NCBI RefSeq assembly: GCF_030067705.1
Contig: NZ_JASJEX010000002.1
Span: 186,001-250,000, forward strand
Length of the DNA stretch: 64,000 nucleotides
Reading direction: 5' to 3'
DNA from: Kribbibacterium absianum
GTDB lineage: Bacteria > Actinomycetota > Coriobacteriia > Coriobacteriales > Atopobiaceae
Both the position numbers and the translations under genes were made by a program. The notes under the pieces are model-generated. The model was not told the DNA's origin. It saw only the letters and a list, made by a program, of their open reading frames with translations, and searched no databases. The number at the start of each line of letters is the position of its first letter. Position 1 is the first letter of the stretch. Below are positions 1-9,256 of this stretch, one piece after another.

Positions 1-819
1 GACGATGCCCAGCTCTTCCAACTCCTCGTCGGCCAGTGCCTGCTCCTCCTCGGCCACCTGCAGGGCGGCCATGCGCGCCGCCTGGGTCTCGGGATCGGAG
101 CTCGCGACGTCCTCGGCAACACCGAGCATCGCAGCAAGCGAGGCGTTGTTGTCGTTCGCGGCACCGGAGAGGGGCATGAAGCGCGAGGCGATGTTGGTGA
201 CGCCGACCACGAGCATCGGCAGTGAGCACACGATGCCCACCACCCAAACGATGCGGAGGAACGGCTCGGGCATCCCGACGAACAGCTCGAGCAGCGAGCA
301 CACGGCCGCGACGGCCGCACCGATTGGCGCGGCAGTGTAGATGGGCCCCTGGAAGCGCGCCACCGATGGGTTGGCGAGCAGGTCCTCGTGACCGGTGTCG
401 TAGTGCGCCATCACGACGATCGGACGCACGCCCTTGCCGGCATGGGGGCCGCAGCCGCGGTGCACGGCGATGACGTTCTGGCTCCGCGCGGGCGGAAGGA
501 GCGACGCGATGATGTCGCGACCGGTGTAACGAAGGGCGAGGAGCGCGAAGCACACGACGGCCAGGATGAAACCGATAACCGCGCAGGCGATGCCGCCGAT
601 GCCGGCCACGACCACGCCGAGGAACATGACCACCATGAGGATGCCCGCCACGAGCGACGTGTCGTTGGGGCACTCGAAGTCCTGCTGGGAGGTCTCCAGG
701 TCGCCGCTCTGGAGCAGCTGCTCCAGCAGGTGGGCCGCCTGCACCTCCTCCTCACTGTTCGCCGGGGCAATCTCGACGTGCTGGTTGAGGTACGCGAGGT
801 ACCGGTCGCTCATGGACAT
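1..819 (-). CDS. Membrane protein with M28-like peptidase motifs (3' end outside window)
   Basis: The gene runs off the window edge; 273 codons are visible. The ATG at 819 is chosen because a GGAGG lies 9 bases before it; the in-frame ATG at 828 abuts that site. The product has a short cytosolic N-terminus, hydrophobic segments at about residues 55-96, 160-182 and 188-210, and between and after them AHYDT (138-142) and ANDNNAS (221-227). These resemble the metal-binding His-Asp and Asp-Asn motifs of M28 zinc aminopeptidases, so a membrane-embedded metallopeptidase is inferred. The rest of the catalytic domain lies outside the window, so activity cannot be judged. Confidence 0.6.
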   Translation of the reverse strand, partial: MSMSDRYLAYLNQHVEIAPANSEEEVQAAHLLEQLLQSGDLETSQQDFECPNDTSLVAGILMVVMFLGVVVAGIGGIACAVIGFILAVVCFALLALRYTGRDIIASLLPPARSQNVIAVHRGCGPHAGKGVRPIVVMAHYDTGHEDLLANPSVARFQGPIYTAAPIGAAVAAVCSLLELFVGMPEPFLRIVWVVGIVCSLPMLVVGVTNIASRFMPLSGAANDNNASLAAMLGVAEDVASSDPETQAARMAALQVAEEEQALADEELEELGIV

Positions 820-1031
820 CGGCGTCATCCTCCGAGGGGCGGTTTCGTTTAATGCGCGTTGTGGCCGCTAGAGGCCATGGTAATGAAAAAGTATACGCAC
901 TTGTCCGCGCCGGCCGGAGAAGGGCGCGCGCCGGCGCAGAAAGAGGCCACATGCGTAAGGTTCCGGCACCGAGGAGAGCCAGCTGGGAGCCACGCGCGAA
1001 GAAGCGACACGTGGCCCCCAGCCGGCAGGCT

Positions 1032-4013
1032 TCAGCGCGAATGCGAGCGACGCCACATCTCGATATAGGGCGTGAGGTGCTGCGCCTGGAGCGTCGTCAC
1101 GTTCCTGCTGGGCAGCGAGTTGAGGAACTGCTTGCCATAGCGCTTTGTGAGCAGGCGATTGTCTCCCAGCACAAGGATGCCGGCGTCCGTCGACGAGCGC
1201 ACGAGCCGTCCCGCCGCCTGCTTCACCTCGAGCACCGCGTCGGGCAGCGAGTGACGCCACCACGACCGACGGTCCTGGGCCTCGCGCTCCCGCACGAGCG
1301 GGTCGTTGGGGTTGGCGAAGGGCAGCTTGGGCACCACGACGCACCGCAGCGTGTCGCCGGCGGCGTCGAACCCCTCCCAGAAGGACTTGAGCGCAAAGAG
1401 CGACGAGGCCTCCTCCTCGATGAACTGGCGGCGGAGCCGCGCCATGTTCGAGCGACGCTCTTGCTGGTAGAGGGTCAACCCCGCGTCACGGAGGCGCGGC
1501 TCAAGGATCGCGAAGACTCGCTCCATGTCGCGACGGTTGGTGAAGAGCGTGAGCACCGAGCCGTCCATGGCCACGTGGATGTCGTAGAGCGCGTCGGCGA
1601 GCTTGGGGATGTAGGCGCGGTCGTAGGGGTCCGGCAGGTCCGTGGGGACGAGCACCGCCATCGCGTCGTCGAAGTCGTAGCCGCTCGGCAGTTGCAGATG
1701 GCGCACCGCGCCCTCCGGCAGCCGGTCGAGGCCGAGGTTCTCGTCGAAGTGCTTGAAGTCCTCGCCCACGGCCATCGTCGCGGAGCAGAACGTCGCGCTC
1801 ATCGTCTCCGGGTACCAGCGTTGCGCCAGCTCGGCGCCCACGTCCAGGCGCTCAGCGCTCAGGCGCTCCTCTCCCTGGCGGCGCTTGCCCAGGTTGGCCG
1901 AGACCGAGCACACGTAGCCCTCCTCGGAGCCGTTGAGCACCACGAGCAACGCGTCGCGCACCTCCTCGAGGTCGCGAAGGGGCTGCCCGAGGTCGGTCTT
2001 GAGGGACGCCACGTCACCGGGCGCGGACTCCGCCGCGCTCACTGCCTGAGTTTGGGCGTCCCGACCGAAGCGCACGGTCTCCTCGAGCTTCTCGGCGAGC
2101 GCGAGACCCTGCTGGGCCAGCTCTTGCCAGTCGGGACGTTGCCGCAGGTCGGCGCCCACCCAAAGGGTCTCAAGGTCGTAACCGCCCGATCCGCGGTTCT
2201 TCGAGACGAACTCTCGCACGGACTCGAAGAAGCTACTGCTCGCAACGCTCGCACGTGCCGCCGAAGCTGCGGTTTTGCTGAGCAACCGACCCACCAGCTC
2301 GCCGGAGTCCGTCCCGCGGGTCTCGTCCCAGAGCGCTTTGATGGAGCCGGAGCGCAGGTCGCCGAGCTGCTCGAAGCCTTGGCGCGCCTTGGCGGCGGAG
2401 GCCTCGAGCGCCCATTGGCGGCGCGCTTCCTCGTCGAACGAATGGGCCTCGTCGACGACCCAGTGGCGAATCGGGGGCAGGATGCGCCCGTCGGACGCGA
2501 CGTCACGGAGCAGCAGCGAGTGGTTGGTCACCACGATGTCGGCGGCAGCGGCCCGCCGACGCGCCCCATGGAGGAGGCATCCGCCGTTGAAAAAGCGGCA
2601 CTTCTGTCGACGGCACTCCTGCGGCGTAGTCGTGAGCAGCGTGCGCGGCACCGAGCCCCAGCGAATGCCGAGGCTGTCAAGGTCGCCCTCGGGCGACTGG
2701 GCCACGGAGGCGATGGTGACCGCGAGCGCGGTGAGCATGTCGGACCGCACGGTGTTGGCCGAGCGCCCATTGGCCTGCACCTGCCCCTCGGGGAGGTCGA
2801 GGAGCAGGGCGCGCTCCACCTTCGAGAGGCATGGGTAGTGGTCGTAGCCCTTGAGGTGTGACCAGGTGAGGCCGGGCATCGTCTGCGCCAAGAGCGGGAG
2901 GTCGTGTCCCACCAGCTGGTCGGTGAGGGCGTTGGTCTTGGTCGCGACGCCGCAGGTCACCTGGTTCTTGTGGGCATAGAGCGCCAGCGGTCCCAGATAG
3001 GCGAGGGACTTCCCAACGCCGGTGGGCGCCTCGACCACCAGGTCGCTGCCGCTGTCCACGGCCTCCGTCACAGCCTCGGCCATGTGCACCTGTCCAGGGC
3101 GAGGCTCGAACCTGGGGCCGCCGGATCCCGCCAACGCGGAGGCCACCGGGCCGTTCGGCGCAAAGAGAGCGTCCACCTCGGCTTTCGAGACGGGCCGCAG
3201 CACGTCCACCAGGTCTCGGGCGTCCTTTCGCGGCCGCGCCGGCGCTTTCGCCAACAGGTCGCGACGGAGCCCCGCGAGGTCGAATGGCCCGTCCTGACGC
3301 TCCGCCGCCAGATACGCAAAGAGTGGCCTATAGGGCCATTGCACCTCGGGATGCGCCTCCGCCATGAGCCTCAGGAAGCCCTGGGGGGCATCCGCCAGCG
3401 CAGCGATGAGGACGCGCCACACGCCGGCCAAGGCGTCGACGTCGTCCATCGCGCGGTGCGAGACCGCGTCGCAGCCAAAGGCCTCGGCCAGGTTCTTGAG
3501 GCTGTGCGAGGTCAGGCGCGGCAACGCGATGCGCGACAGCGCGAGCGAGTCTATCCACAGGTCGGAGACCTTTGAGCCCCCTTTGACCTTCTCCACAAAG
3601 GTTCGGTCGAAGGTGGCGTTGTGCGCCACGATGGGGACGCCGCCCACGAATTCCTCGAGCCCGCGGATGACCTCCTCCGCGCGCGGGGCATCGACAACAT
3701 CGCCGGGGGTGATGTGCGTCAGCGCGCTGATCTCGGGCGGGATGGGCCTCACGGGCTTGATGAACGACTGGAACCGCTCTCTCACCTCTCCGCCCTCGAG
3801 CCTCGCCGCCGCGACCTCGATGAGCTCGCAGTCCCGGAAGCTGAGGCCGGTGGTCTCGGTGTCGAGAATCACGACGTCGTCGCCGAGAAGACCGAGATCA
3901 AAACCGTCGGCCTTCTCTCGGAGGCCCCGGTACCAGTCCGCGATGGCCGACGGCGTGCCGGGGGCGATGAGGTCGTCCACCGTCACGCGGTCGGCACTCT
4001 CCTGATGTGTCAC
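1032..4013 (-). CDS. dinG: DinG-family ATP-dependent helicase with N-terminal DnaQ-like exonuclease domain
   Basis: 993 aa. Residues about 45-200 are a DEDD 3'-5' exonuclease: DTE at 51-53, HNATFD near 131 and HRAMDDVDA near 187. The helicase part has Walker A APTGVGKS (329-336), a DEAH box inside VVDEAHSF, and a cysteine cluster (one Cys after the Walker A region, then YPC, and CRRQKC followed by GGC) typical of the 4Fe-4S cluster of XPD/DinG helicases. It should unwind 5'-tailed DNA, RNA-DNA hybrids or D-loops during repair. The exonuclease fusion is the arrangement known from Gram-positive DinG/YpvA types. Start is GTG at 4013, preceded by AGAGGG. The ddl stop is 9 bases upstream, so the two genes are probably one operon. 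Confidence 0.9.
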   Translation of the reverse strand: MTHQESADRVTVDDLIAPGTPSAIADWYRGLREKADGFDLGLLGDDVVILDTETTGLSFRDCELIEVAAARLEGGEVRERFQSFIKPVRPIPPEISALTHITPGDVVDAPRAEEVIRGLEEFVGGVPIVAHNATFDRTFVEKVKGGSKVSDLWIDSLALSRIALPRLTSHSLKNLAEAFGCDAVSHRAMDDVDALAGVWRVLIAALADAPQGFLRLMAEAHPEVQWPYRPLFAYLAAERQDGPFDLAGLRRDLLAKAPARPRKDARDLVDVLRPVSKAEVDALFAPNGPVASALAGSGGPRFEPRPGQVHMAEAVTEAVDSGSDLVVEAPTGVGKSLAYLGPLALYAHKNQVTCGVATKTNALTDQLVGHDLPLLAQTMPGLTWSHLKGYDHYPCLSKVERALLLDLPEGQVQANGRSANTVRSDMLTALAVTIASVAQSPEGDLDSLGIRWGSVPRTLLTTTPQECRRQKCRFFNGGCLLHGARRRAAAADIVVTNHSLLLRDVASDGRILPPIRHWVVDEAHSFDEEARRQWALEASAAKARQGFEQLGDLRSGSIKALWDETRGTDSGELVGRLLSKTAASAARASVASSSFFESVREFVSKNRGSGGYDLETLWVGADLRQRPDWQELAQQGLALAEKLEETVRFGRDAQTQAVSAAESAPGDVASLKTDLGQPLRDLEEVRDALLVVLNGSEEGYVCSVSANLGKRRQGEERLSAERLDVGAELAQRWYPETMSATFCSATMAVGEDFKHFDENLGLDRLPEGAVRHLQLPSGYDFDDAMAVLVPTDLPDPYDRAYIPKLADALYDIHVAMDGSVLTLFTNRRDMERVFAILEPRLRDAGLTLYQQERRSNMARLRRQFIEEEASSLFALKSFWEGFDAAGDTLRCVVVPKLPFANPNDPLVREREAQDRRSWWRHSLPDAVLEVKQAAGRLVRSSTDAGILVLGDNRLLTKRYGKQFLNSLPSRNVTTLQAQHLTPYIEMWRRSHSR

Positions 4014-4022
4014 GGCGTCCCT

Positions 4023-4982
4023 CTACCGATCCTGGGCGTGGCGCTCGTAGGCCCACGCCACGAAGCGGCGGCAGAGCTCGGCGAACGGGATGCCGGAGCG
4101 GTTGGCGGAGTCGGGCAGCAGCGAGCGCTCCGTCATGCCGGGGATGGTGTTGGTCTCGAGGATGACCGGCGTGCCGTCCCCAGTGACGATGAAGTCGCTC
4201 CGGGAGGCGCCGCTGCAGCCGAGGGCCAGGTGTGCCGCCACGGCGAGCTCCTGGGCGCGGGCGTAGACCTCGGGGTCCAGGCGCGCCGGGATCACGTGGT
4301 GCAGCTCGCTCGGCTCGTACTTCACCTTGATGTCGTAGAACTCGGCGCCGGTGACAATCTCCACCACGGAGAGCGCCTCGGGATCGTCGTTGCCGATGAC
4401 CGGCACGGTGATCTCCGTGCCCTCGACGCACTCCTCGACCAGCGCGTGGTCGCAGGACTCGAAGGCCAGGTCGAGGGCAGCGGGCAGCTGCGCGAGGTCC
4501 GTCACGCGGGTGACGCCGTAGCTGGAGCCGTTGACCGCCGGCTTCACGAAGAGCGGCAGGCCGAGCGGTCGCACGCGCTCCACGACGTCGTCGCGATCCT
4601 CTCGGGAGACGCAAATGCCGCGGGGCACCGGGATGCCGGCCTGTTTGAAGACCGTCTTGGAGACCTCCTTGTCCGACGCCATGGCGCTCGCGAGCACCCC
4701 CGAGAACGTGTACGGGATGTGCATGACCTCCAACAGGCCCTGGATGCAGCCGTCCTCGCCGTAGGCGCCGTGCATCGCGACGAAGGCGACGTCGAAGCGC
4801 CCCTGGGCGAGCGTGGTGACGAAGCCGGGGTCCGCGACGTCCAGCAGCGACACGTCGGAGAAACCGGCGTCGCGCAGGGCCCGCTCGCAGGCGACGGCGG
4901 ACTCGTGGCTGATGTCGCGCTCGTCCGCCCAGCCGCCCCACAGGAGGGCGACGCGGGAGGCGGTCACATCGAAAACGTCCAT
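4023..4982 (-). CDS. ddl: D-alanine--D-alanine ligase
   Basis: 319 aa, normal family length. It makes the D-Ala-D-Ala dipeptide for peptidoglycan in the cytosol. The N-terminal domain carries HGAYGEDG, the ATP-grasp part has FVKPAVNGSSYGV, and the C-terminal metal and substrate site is seen in SDFIV and ILETNTIPGMTERS. The start is ATG 4982, because GAGGAG lies 9 bases before it and the homologous sequence begins there; the frame stays open far upstream but reads as non-coding. The helicase gene follows within 10 bases. rlmN is transcribed divergently. Confidence 0.93.
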   Translation of the reverse strand: MDVFDVTASRVALLWGGWADERDISHESAVACERALRDAGFSDVSLLDVADPGFVTTLAQGRFDVAFVAMHGAYGEDGCIQGLLEVMHIPYTFSGVLASAMASDKEVSKTVFKQAGIPVPRGICVSREDRDDVVERVRPLGLPLFVKPAVNGSSYGVTRVTDLAQLPAALDLAFESCDHALVEECVEGTEITVPVIGNDDPEALSVVEIVTGAEFYDIKVKYEPSELHHVIPARLDPEVYARAQELAVAAHLALGCSGASRSDFIVTGDGTPVILETNTIPGMTERSLLPDSANRSGIPFAELCRRFVAWAYERHAQDR

Positions 4983-5148
4983 GGGCTTTTGCTCCTCACG
5001 AGAAGGCGTGCATACAATGGTCGAGGCTCCGGCGCGTCGCGGGCGACGCGTTCCGGGCATCAGTCCAGTGACGAGAATACCGCACCCCTCTGACACAGAT
5101 ACCAGCCCTGAGGAATGCACCCACAACGGACAGCGAGGAGACCCCGTC

Positions 5149-6294
5149 ATGGGAACCGATTCCACTATTGAAGTGACCACTGTTTCACGTGAAAACATTG
5201 GCGAAGACAAGCTGCGTGCTGACGAGACACATGAGGGCGAGGTAGCCGCTGTTTCGCACGTGCGCACGCCCCAGAAGGTCAATCTGCGCGCCCTCGACCA
5301 TGACGAGCTGGTCGCGTTCATGGCCGAGCTGGGAGAACCGTCGTTTCGCGCCAAGCAGGTGGAGGACTGGATCCTCAAGAAGAACGTCCGGTCCTTCGAC
5401 GACATGACCAATCTCTCCAAGGCACTGCGAGCGAAGCTCAGCGAGCGCGCGTCGCTCGGCGGCGTCACCTTGGCGACGAAGCAGGAGTCCGAGGACGGCA
5501 CGCGCAAGTACCTGCTCAAGTTCGCTGACGGCGTCTCAGTGGAATGCGTGGGCATGCCGTCGAAGGACCGGCTGTCCGTCTGCGTGTCGACCCAGGCAGG
5601 TTGTGCCATGGGCTGCCTCTTCTGTGCCACGGGGAAGTCCGGCTTCAAGCGGAACCTCACCCCAGCCGAGATCTACGACCAGGTCGCATTCGTGGCCGAG
5701 GATTTCGGGCACCGCGCCACGAGCGTCGTGTTGATGGGACAAGGGGAGCCCTTCGCCAACTACGACAACACGCTTGAGGCGATGCGCCTCCTCAACAGCC
5801 CCGACGGTCTCGGTATCGGAGCGCGGCACATCACGGTCAGCACGTCGGGGCTTGTGCCCCAGATCCGCTCGTTCTCGCACGAGCCGGAGCAATTCTGCCT
5901 TGCGGTGTCGCTGCACTCCGCGCGCCAGGAGCTGCGCAACGAGCTGATGCCCGGTGTGAGGAAGCACTCGCTCAAGCGACTGCACGACGCCATGGCCGAC
6001 TATGTGAACCGTACCAAGCGGCGCCCCACCTACGAGTACGCGATGATTGCCGGGGTCAACGACACCGAGGAGGACCTCACGGCGCTCATCGACTTCACCA
6101 AGGGCACCCTTTGCCACGTGAACCTGATCCGCTTGAACGAGCTTCCCGGCTCGCGCTTCAAGCCGTCCTCGGAGGAGAAGATCGAGCGCTTCAAGAAGGT
6201 CCTCACCGCCTACGGCGTTGAGACCACAATCCGCGAAAGCCGCGGCAACGACATCGACGCCGCGTGCGGCCAGCTGCGGCAGCGGCGCGGATAG
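5149..6294 (+). CDS. rlmN: 23S rRNA (adenine-2503-C2)-methyltransferase RlmN
   Basis: 381 aa radical-SAM methyltransferase that modifies A2503 of 23S rRNA (and A37 of some tRNAs). The radical-SAM motif CAMGCLFC places the cluster cysteines at 152, 156 and 159. The two mechanistic cysteines are in SVCVSTQAGC (about 145) and DIDAACGQL near the end. ATG 5149 is chosen for the GCGAGGAG site 8 bases upstream. The first 40 residues are not conserved in the family and contain a near-perfect parS site (5181-5196) read as TVSREN, so the N-terminal extension may have been shaped by the ParB site. A strong bidirectional terminator follows. Confidence 0.92.
   Translation: MGTDSTIEVTTVSRENIGEDKLRADETHEGEVAAVSHVRTPQKVNLRALDHDELVAFMAELGEPSFRAKQVEDWILKKNVRSFDDMTNLSKALRAKLSERASLGGVTLATKQESEDGTRKYLLKFADGVSVECVGMPSKDRLSVCVSTQAGCAMGCLFCATGKSGFKRNLTPAEIYDQVAFVAEDFGHRATSVVLMGQGEPFANYDNTLEAMRLLNSPDGLGIGARHITVSTSGLVPQIRSFSHEPEQFCLAVSLHSARQELRNELMPGVRKHSLKRLHDAMADYVNRTKRRPTYEYAMIAGVNDTEEDLTALIDFTKGTLCHVNLIRLNELPGSRFKPSSEEKIERFKKVLTAYGVETTIRESRGNDIDAACGQLRQRRG
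5181..5196. promoter_or_regulatory. parS-like ParB-binding site (within rlmN)
   Basis: TGTTTCACGTGAAAAC matches the parS consensus in the central 12-bp palindrome TTTCACGTGAAA and differs only in the last two bases. It lies inside the rlmN coding sequence, 1.4 kb beyond the end of parB. Confidence 0.75.
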
Positions 6295-6320
6295 TGACGC
6301 CACACCCTATAGCAGGGAAA

Positions 6321-6356
6321 GGGGCGCCTCGGGAATCATCTCGAGGCGCCCCTTTT
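6321..6356. terminator. Bidirectional terminator between rlmN and the parAB group
   Basis: An 11-bp perfect stem, GGGGCGCCTCG (6321-6331) with CGAGGCGCCCC (6342-6352), is followed by TTTT on the plus strand and preceded by AAA, which gives a short T run on the minus strand. It sits between convergent genes. Confidence 0.85.
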
Positions 6357-6379
6357 GTTCACGTCTGCTGCAAAGGCCG

Positions 6380-6628
6380 TCAGTAGCCAACCTTCGCCCA
6401 TTGCTCGGCGACCCACTGCTGGTTCGCCGCGACCTTTTCCTGCTGAGCCTTCACCTGCGCATCGGTCGGAGCCTTCGGTGCCGCTGCGGCCTCACCCACC
6501 GCGAACGCCTTCTTTGCCGTCGTCACCACGTTCTTCTGTGCCTCGGGGGTGAGCAGCGTCTTGAATCCGACGTATGCCACCGCAGCCAACACGCCCAAGC
6601 GAACCGCCGCGCCAAGAGCCTTCGTCAT
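6380..6628 (-). CDS. Small membrane-anchored hypothetical protein, last gene of the parAB operon
   Basis: 82 aa, with AGGAGG just before ATG 6628, 8 bases after the parB stop. Residues about 7-28 form one hydrophobic segment; the rest is Ala-, Lys- and Gln-rich with helical character. I do not recognise a family. The good ribosome site, tight spacing and terminator directly downstream support a real gene co-transcribed with parA and parB. A role near the membrane in segregation or envelope function is only a guess from position. Confidence 0.7.
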   Translation of the reverse strand: MTKALGAAVRLGVLAAVAYVGFKTLLTPEAQKNVVTTAKKAFAVGEAAAAPKAPTDAQVKAQQEKVAANQQWVAEQWAKVGY

Positions 6629-6636
6629 GGCCCCTC

Positions 6637-7500
6637 CTACTCCTCGATGGACGAGGAGGCCTGCAACAAGCTCATGAGCCGCGCCAGGTCCTCCTCGTCC
6701 TTGAACTCGATCTCTATCTTGTTCTTGCCCCGCACCTGCTTGACCCTCACGTTGGCATCAAGCGCCTGACGAAGGGAGCGGGCCGCGCGCTTGAAGGACT
6801 GCGGAGCCGGTTGACGCACCGGTTTTGGCTCACCCTCGCCAGAAAACAGCGGTGCGAGGTTTTCTGTCTGACGGACCGTCAGACTCTCCACCACCACTTT
6901 GCGGGCCAGCGTCACGCGACCTTCCTCGCTCGGCACGGCAAGGATGGCACGGGCGTGTCCGGGCGTGAGCATGCGGTTCGCGAGCATGTCCTGCACTTCG
7001 TCGGGCAGGTCGAGCAGTCGCAGCGTGTTAGCGATGGCTGGACGCGACTTCGAGAGAATCTGGGCGAGCCCTTCTTGCGTGAGCGCCTGGTCGTCAATCA
7101 GTTGGCGATAGCCCCGCGCCTCTTCGATCGGGTTGAGGTCGGAGCGTTGAAGGTTCTCGATCAGAGCGAGCTGGAACACCTGCTTGTCATCAATGTCACG
7201 GATGAGAACCGGGACCTCGGTCAATCCGGCGCGCTTGGAGGCCTGATAGCGACGCTCGCCAGCAACAATCTCGTAGGAACGACCCTTCTTGCGAACGAGC
7301 AATGGCTGCAGGACACCGTTCTGGGCGATGGAGTCGGCCAACTGCTCGAGGGCTTCCTCGTCAAAGTCCTTGCGGGGCTGGTCGGGATTGGGCTTGATCT
7401 TGCTCAGCGGCAGCGTGGTCTCGTTTTCCGCGCCCACCTCTGCAGTGGTCTCTGCCACCAGTGCGTTGAGTCCCTTGCCGAGACCTGCCTTCTTAGCCAC
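6637..7500 (-). CDS. parB: Chromosome partitioning protein ParB
   Basis: 287 aa. ParB/Spo0J proteins bind parS, hydrolyse CTP and slide as clamps to load condensin and segregate the origin. Visible parts: the N-terminal ParA-interacting stretch KKAGLGKGLNAL; the ParB/Srx CTPase region with NPDQPRKDF, GERRYQASKRAG and ENLQRSDLNPIEEA; the helix-turn-helix region (TQEGLAQILSKSR); and a C-terminal dimerisation tail ending in KIEIEFKDEEDLARL. It overlaps the parA stop by 8 bases, so translation is coupled. Four parS-like sites lie between 5181 and 9272. Confidence 0.95.
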   Translation of the reverse strand: MAKKAGLGKGLNALVAETTAEVGAENETTLPLSKIKPNPDQPRKDFDEEALEQLADSIAQNGVLQPLLVRKKGRSYEIVAGERRYQASKRAGLTEVPVLIRDIDDKQVFQLALIENLQRSDLNPIEEARGYRQLIDDQALTQEGLAQILSKSRPAIANTLRLLDLPDEVQDMLANRMLTPGHARAILAVPSEEGRVTLARKVVVESLTVRQTENLAPLFSGEGEPKPVRQPAPQSFKRAARSLRQALDANVRVKQVRGKNKIEIEFKDEEDLARLMSLLQASSSIEE

Positions 7501-8293
7501 GCTGGATCACTTCCCTCGCCAGTCTGGTGTACGCCAGTGCGCCTTTGTTCATCCGACTATAGAGAGTAATGGGGAGACCATGGGACGGAGCCTCCGAAAG
7601 CTTGACGCTTCGAGGAATGACGGTGTCAAAGACCTGCTCCTCAAAGTAGGCGCGCACTTCGTCCACCACCTGGTTCGAGAGGGTGGTGCGCTTGTCGTAC
7701 ATCGTCATCAGGACACCGAAGATCTCGAGGTCCGGGTTGAGGCTCTTCTGAACCATCGTGATGGTCTCGAGCAGCTTGGCCACGCCTTCGAGGGCGTAAT
7801 ACTCACACTGAATAGGAATGAGCAATCCCGACGAGGCCGCAAGGGCGTTGAGGGTCAAGAGCCCAAGACTCGGGGGGCAATCGATGAGAACATAGTCATA
7901 GGACTCAGGAATGTCCCCGAGCGCGTTCTTCAGGATGTTCTCCCGTGCCATTTTGCTGACTAGCTCTATCTCCGCACCCGCCAGCTGAATCGTCGCAGGA
8001 ACCAGGTGCACGTTCTCCTCGACCGTCTCATAGATGACGTCGCTAAAGTCAGTGTCGTTGAGGAGCGCGTCGTAGATGTCCCCATCGAGGTCATCCTTGT
8101 CGATGCCATACCCGCTGGTGGTGTTCCCCTGCGGATCGAGGTCGACCACGAGGACGGTCTTCCCAGCCTCTCCCAGCGCTGCAGACAGATTGACGGCGGT
8201 TGTCGACTTCCCGACGCCACCCTTCTGATTGATGATGGCAAGGACCTGGGTCTTCGTGTCCTCGGTGGTTTGATTATCGGTGGTTTGGGACAC
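7493..8293 (-). CDS. parA: Chromosome partitioning ATPase ParA (Soj)
   Basis: 266 aa from GTG 8293, which has AGGAGG 4 bases before it; the frame is open a little further upstream but without a ribosome site. The deviant Walker A KGGVGKST, Walker A' DLDPQGN and Walker B region VLIDCPPSLGLLTLNAL are intact. As a dimerising DNA-binding ATPase it drives ParB-parS complexes apart and, in relatives, controls DnaA. It is the first gene of the parA-parB-small membrane protein unit. rsmG lies upstream with a parS site in the gap. Confidence 0.95.
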   Translation of the reverse strand: MSQTTDNQTTEDTKTQVLAIINQKGGVGKSTTAVNLSAALGEAGKTVLVVDLDPQGNTTSGYGIDKDDLDGDIYDALLNDTDFSDVIYETVEENVHLVPATIQLAGAEIELVSKMARENILKNALGDIPESYDYVLIDCPPSLGLLTLNALAASSGLLIPIQCEYYALEGVAKLLETITMVQKSLNPDLEIFGVLMTMYDKRTTLSNQVVDEVRAYFEEQVFDTVIPRSVKLSEAPSHGLPITLYSRMNKGALAYTRLAREVIQRG

Positions 8294-8355
8294 AACGCCT
8301 CCTGAAGTTCTGGGGCCACAGCCAGATGAGTATATCAAGCAGGTGTCTCTGCTCC

Positions 8356-8371
8356 TGTTTCACGTGGAACG
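8356..8371. promoter_or_regulatory. parS site between rsmG and parA
   Basis: TGTTTCACGTGGAACG is the reverse complement of the consensus TGTTCCACGTGAAACA with one end mismatch. It lies in the rsmG-parA gap and may also let ParB act on parA transcription. Confidence 0.88.
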
Positions 8372-8400
8372 ATCCCGTGTCGCTCCATGCGGGGCAATGC

Positions 8401-9192
8401 TCAATGGAGTGGATTGCTCTTCGCCATGCCCACTGCCCTCGGGAGACTGACGCGGGGCTTACCGGCCTTTTCGTAGACCAGAATCTCGCGGTGACCAAAA
8501 CCATCCGGTAAGTCAAGCGTTTCACGTGAAACAAGCTCCATGCCCACTTGACGAGCAGCGCTGCTGGCCTGGTCTTCCTCTTCATGAGAGAGTTCGGCCT
8601 TGCCAGCAACCAGGGCACCAAACGACTTCACCAAGGGTGATGCATATTCGAGCAACACGTTGGTCGGTGCCACCGCGCGGGCGGTCACCACCCCAAACCG
8701 ACCCCGCATGGTACTGCCGAGCACTTCGGCGCGATCAGAACTCGTCGAGACCCGGGCGGCCAACCCAAGGACGTCCGCAAACTTCTGGACAGCAGCGACC
8801 TTCTTCTTCACGGAGTCCATCAGAAGGAACTCGTGCTCAGGACAGAGAATCGCAAGAGGTAGTCCAGGGAAACCTCCACCGGTTCCCAAATCCAAGACAG
8901 GTCCGGCATACTCGCCCACGGGAGGTGCAAAGAGGGCGGAGTCGACCAGGTGGAGAACAAGCGCCTTGTCGACGTCTCGAATCGCAGTGAGGTTGAGCAC
9001 GCGATTCTGCCCAAGCATCAAAGCCAGGGCCTCCAAGAGCGTCCGGAGCTGTTCATCGGATGTGACAATCCCATAGGCCTCGAGCCATTGACCCACTTGA
9101 TGGCTCCGGTCCTCGTTGACCACATCATCCCAGAGTTCCCGGGTCAAACTTGGAACAGCCGTCTGAGCCTGATCGAACGTACATCCCATCAT
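8401..9192 (-). CDS. rsmG: 16S rRNA (guanine-527-N7)-methyltransferase RsmG
   Basis: 263 aa from ATG 9192, preceded by AGAGGTGG; a GTG four codons earlier is the alternative. The SAM-binding glycine motif is LDLGTGGGFPGLPLAI, followed by the RsmG-typical MDSVKKKV and the late motif GVVTARAVAP. It methylates G527 of 16S rRNA. Its usual neighbourhood beside parA/parB and near yidC and jag is kept here. A perfect parS palindrome (8518-8533) is embedded in the coding region as VSRET. Confidence 0.93.
   Translation of the reverse strand: MMGCTFDQAQTAVPSLTRELWDDVVNEDRSHQVGQWLEAYGIVTSDEQLRTLLEALALMLGQNRVLNLTAIRDVDKALVLHLVDSALFAPPVGEYAGPVLDLGTGGGFPGLPLAILCPEHEFLLMDSVKKKVAAVQKFADVLGLAARVSTSSDRAEVLGSTMRGRFGVVTARAVAPTNVLLEYASPLVKSFGALVAGKAELSHEEEDQASSAARQVGMELVSRETLDLPDGFGHREILVYEKAGKPRVSLPRAVGMAKSNPLH
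8518..8533. promoter_or_regulatory. parS site within rsmG
   Basis: CGTTTCACGTGAAACA contains the 14-bp perfect palindrome GTTTCACGTGAAAC, the core of parS. It is read through by rsmG. Confidence 0.92.
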
Positions 9193-9256
9193 GGTGACGT
9201 CCACCTCTCTCGATGATGAAAACGCTACCCACTATGGCACCATCAGCGCTGGCCGG

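Noticed and set aside
852-2861. A 669-codon plus-strand frame opposite dinG
   Set aside because: Antisense shadow of the helicase gene; no ribosome site and no recognisable domain.
4813-5148. Upstream extension of rlmN
   Set aside because: This stretch is antisense to ddl and its promoter region; the strong ribosome site before ATG 5149 marks the start.
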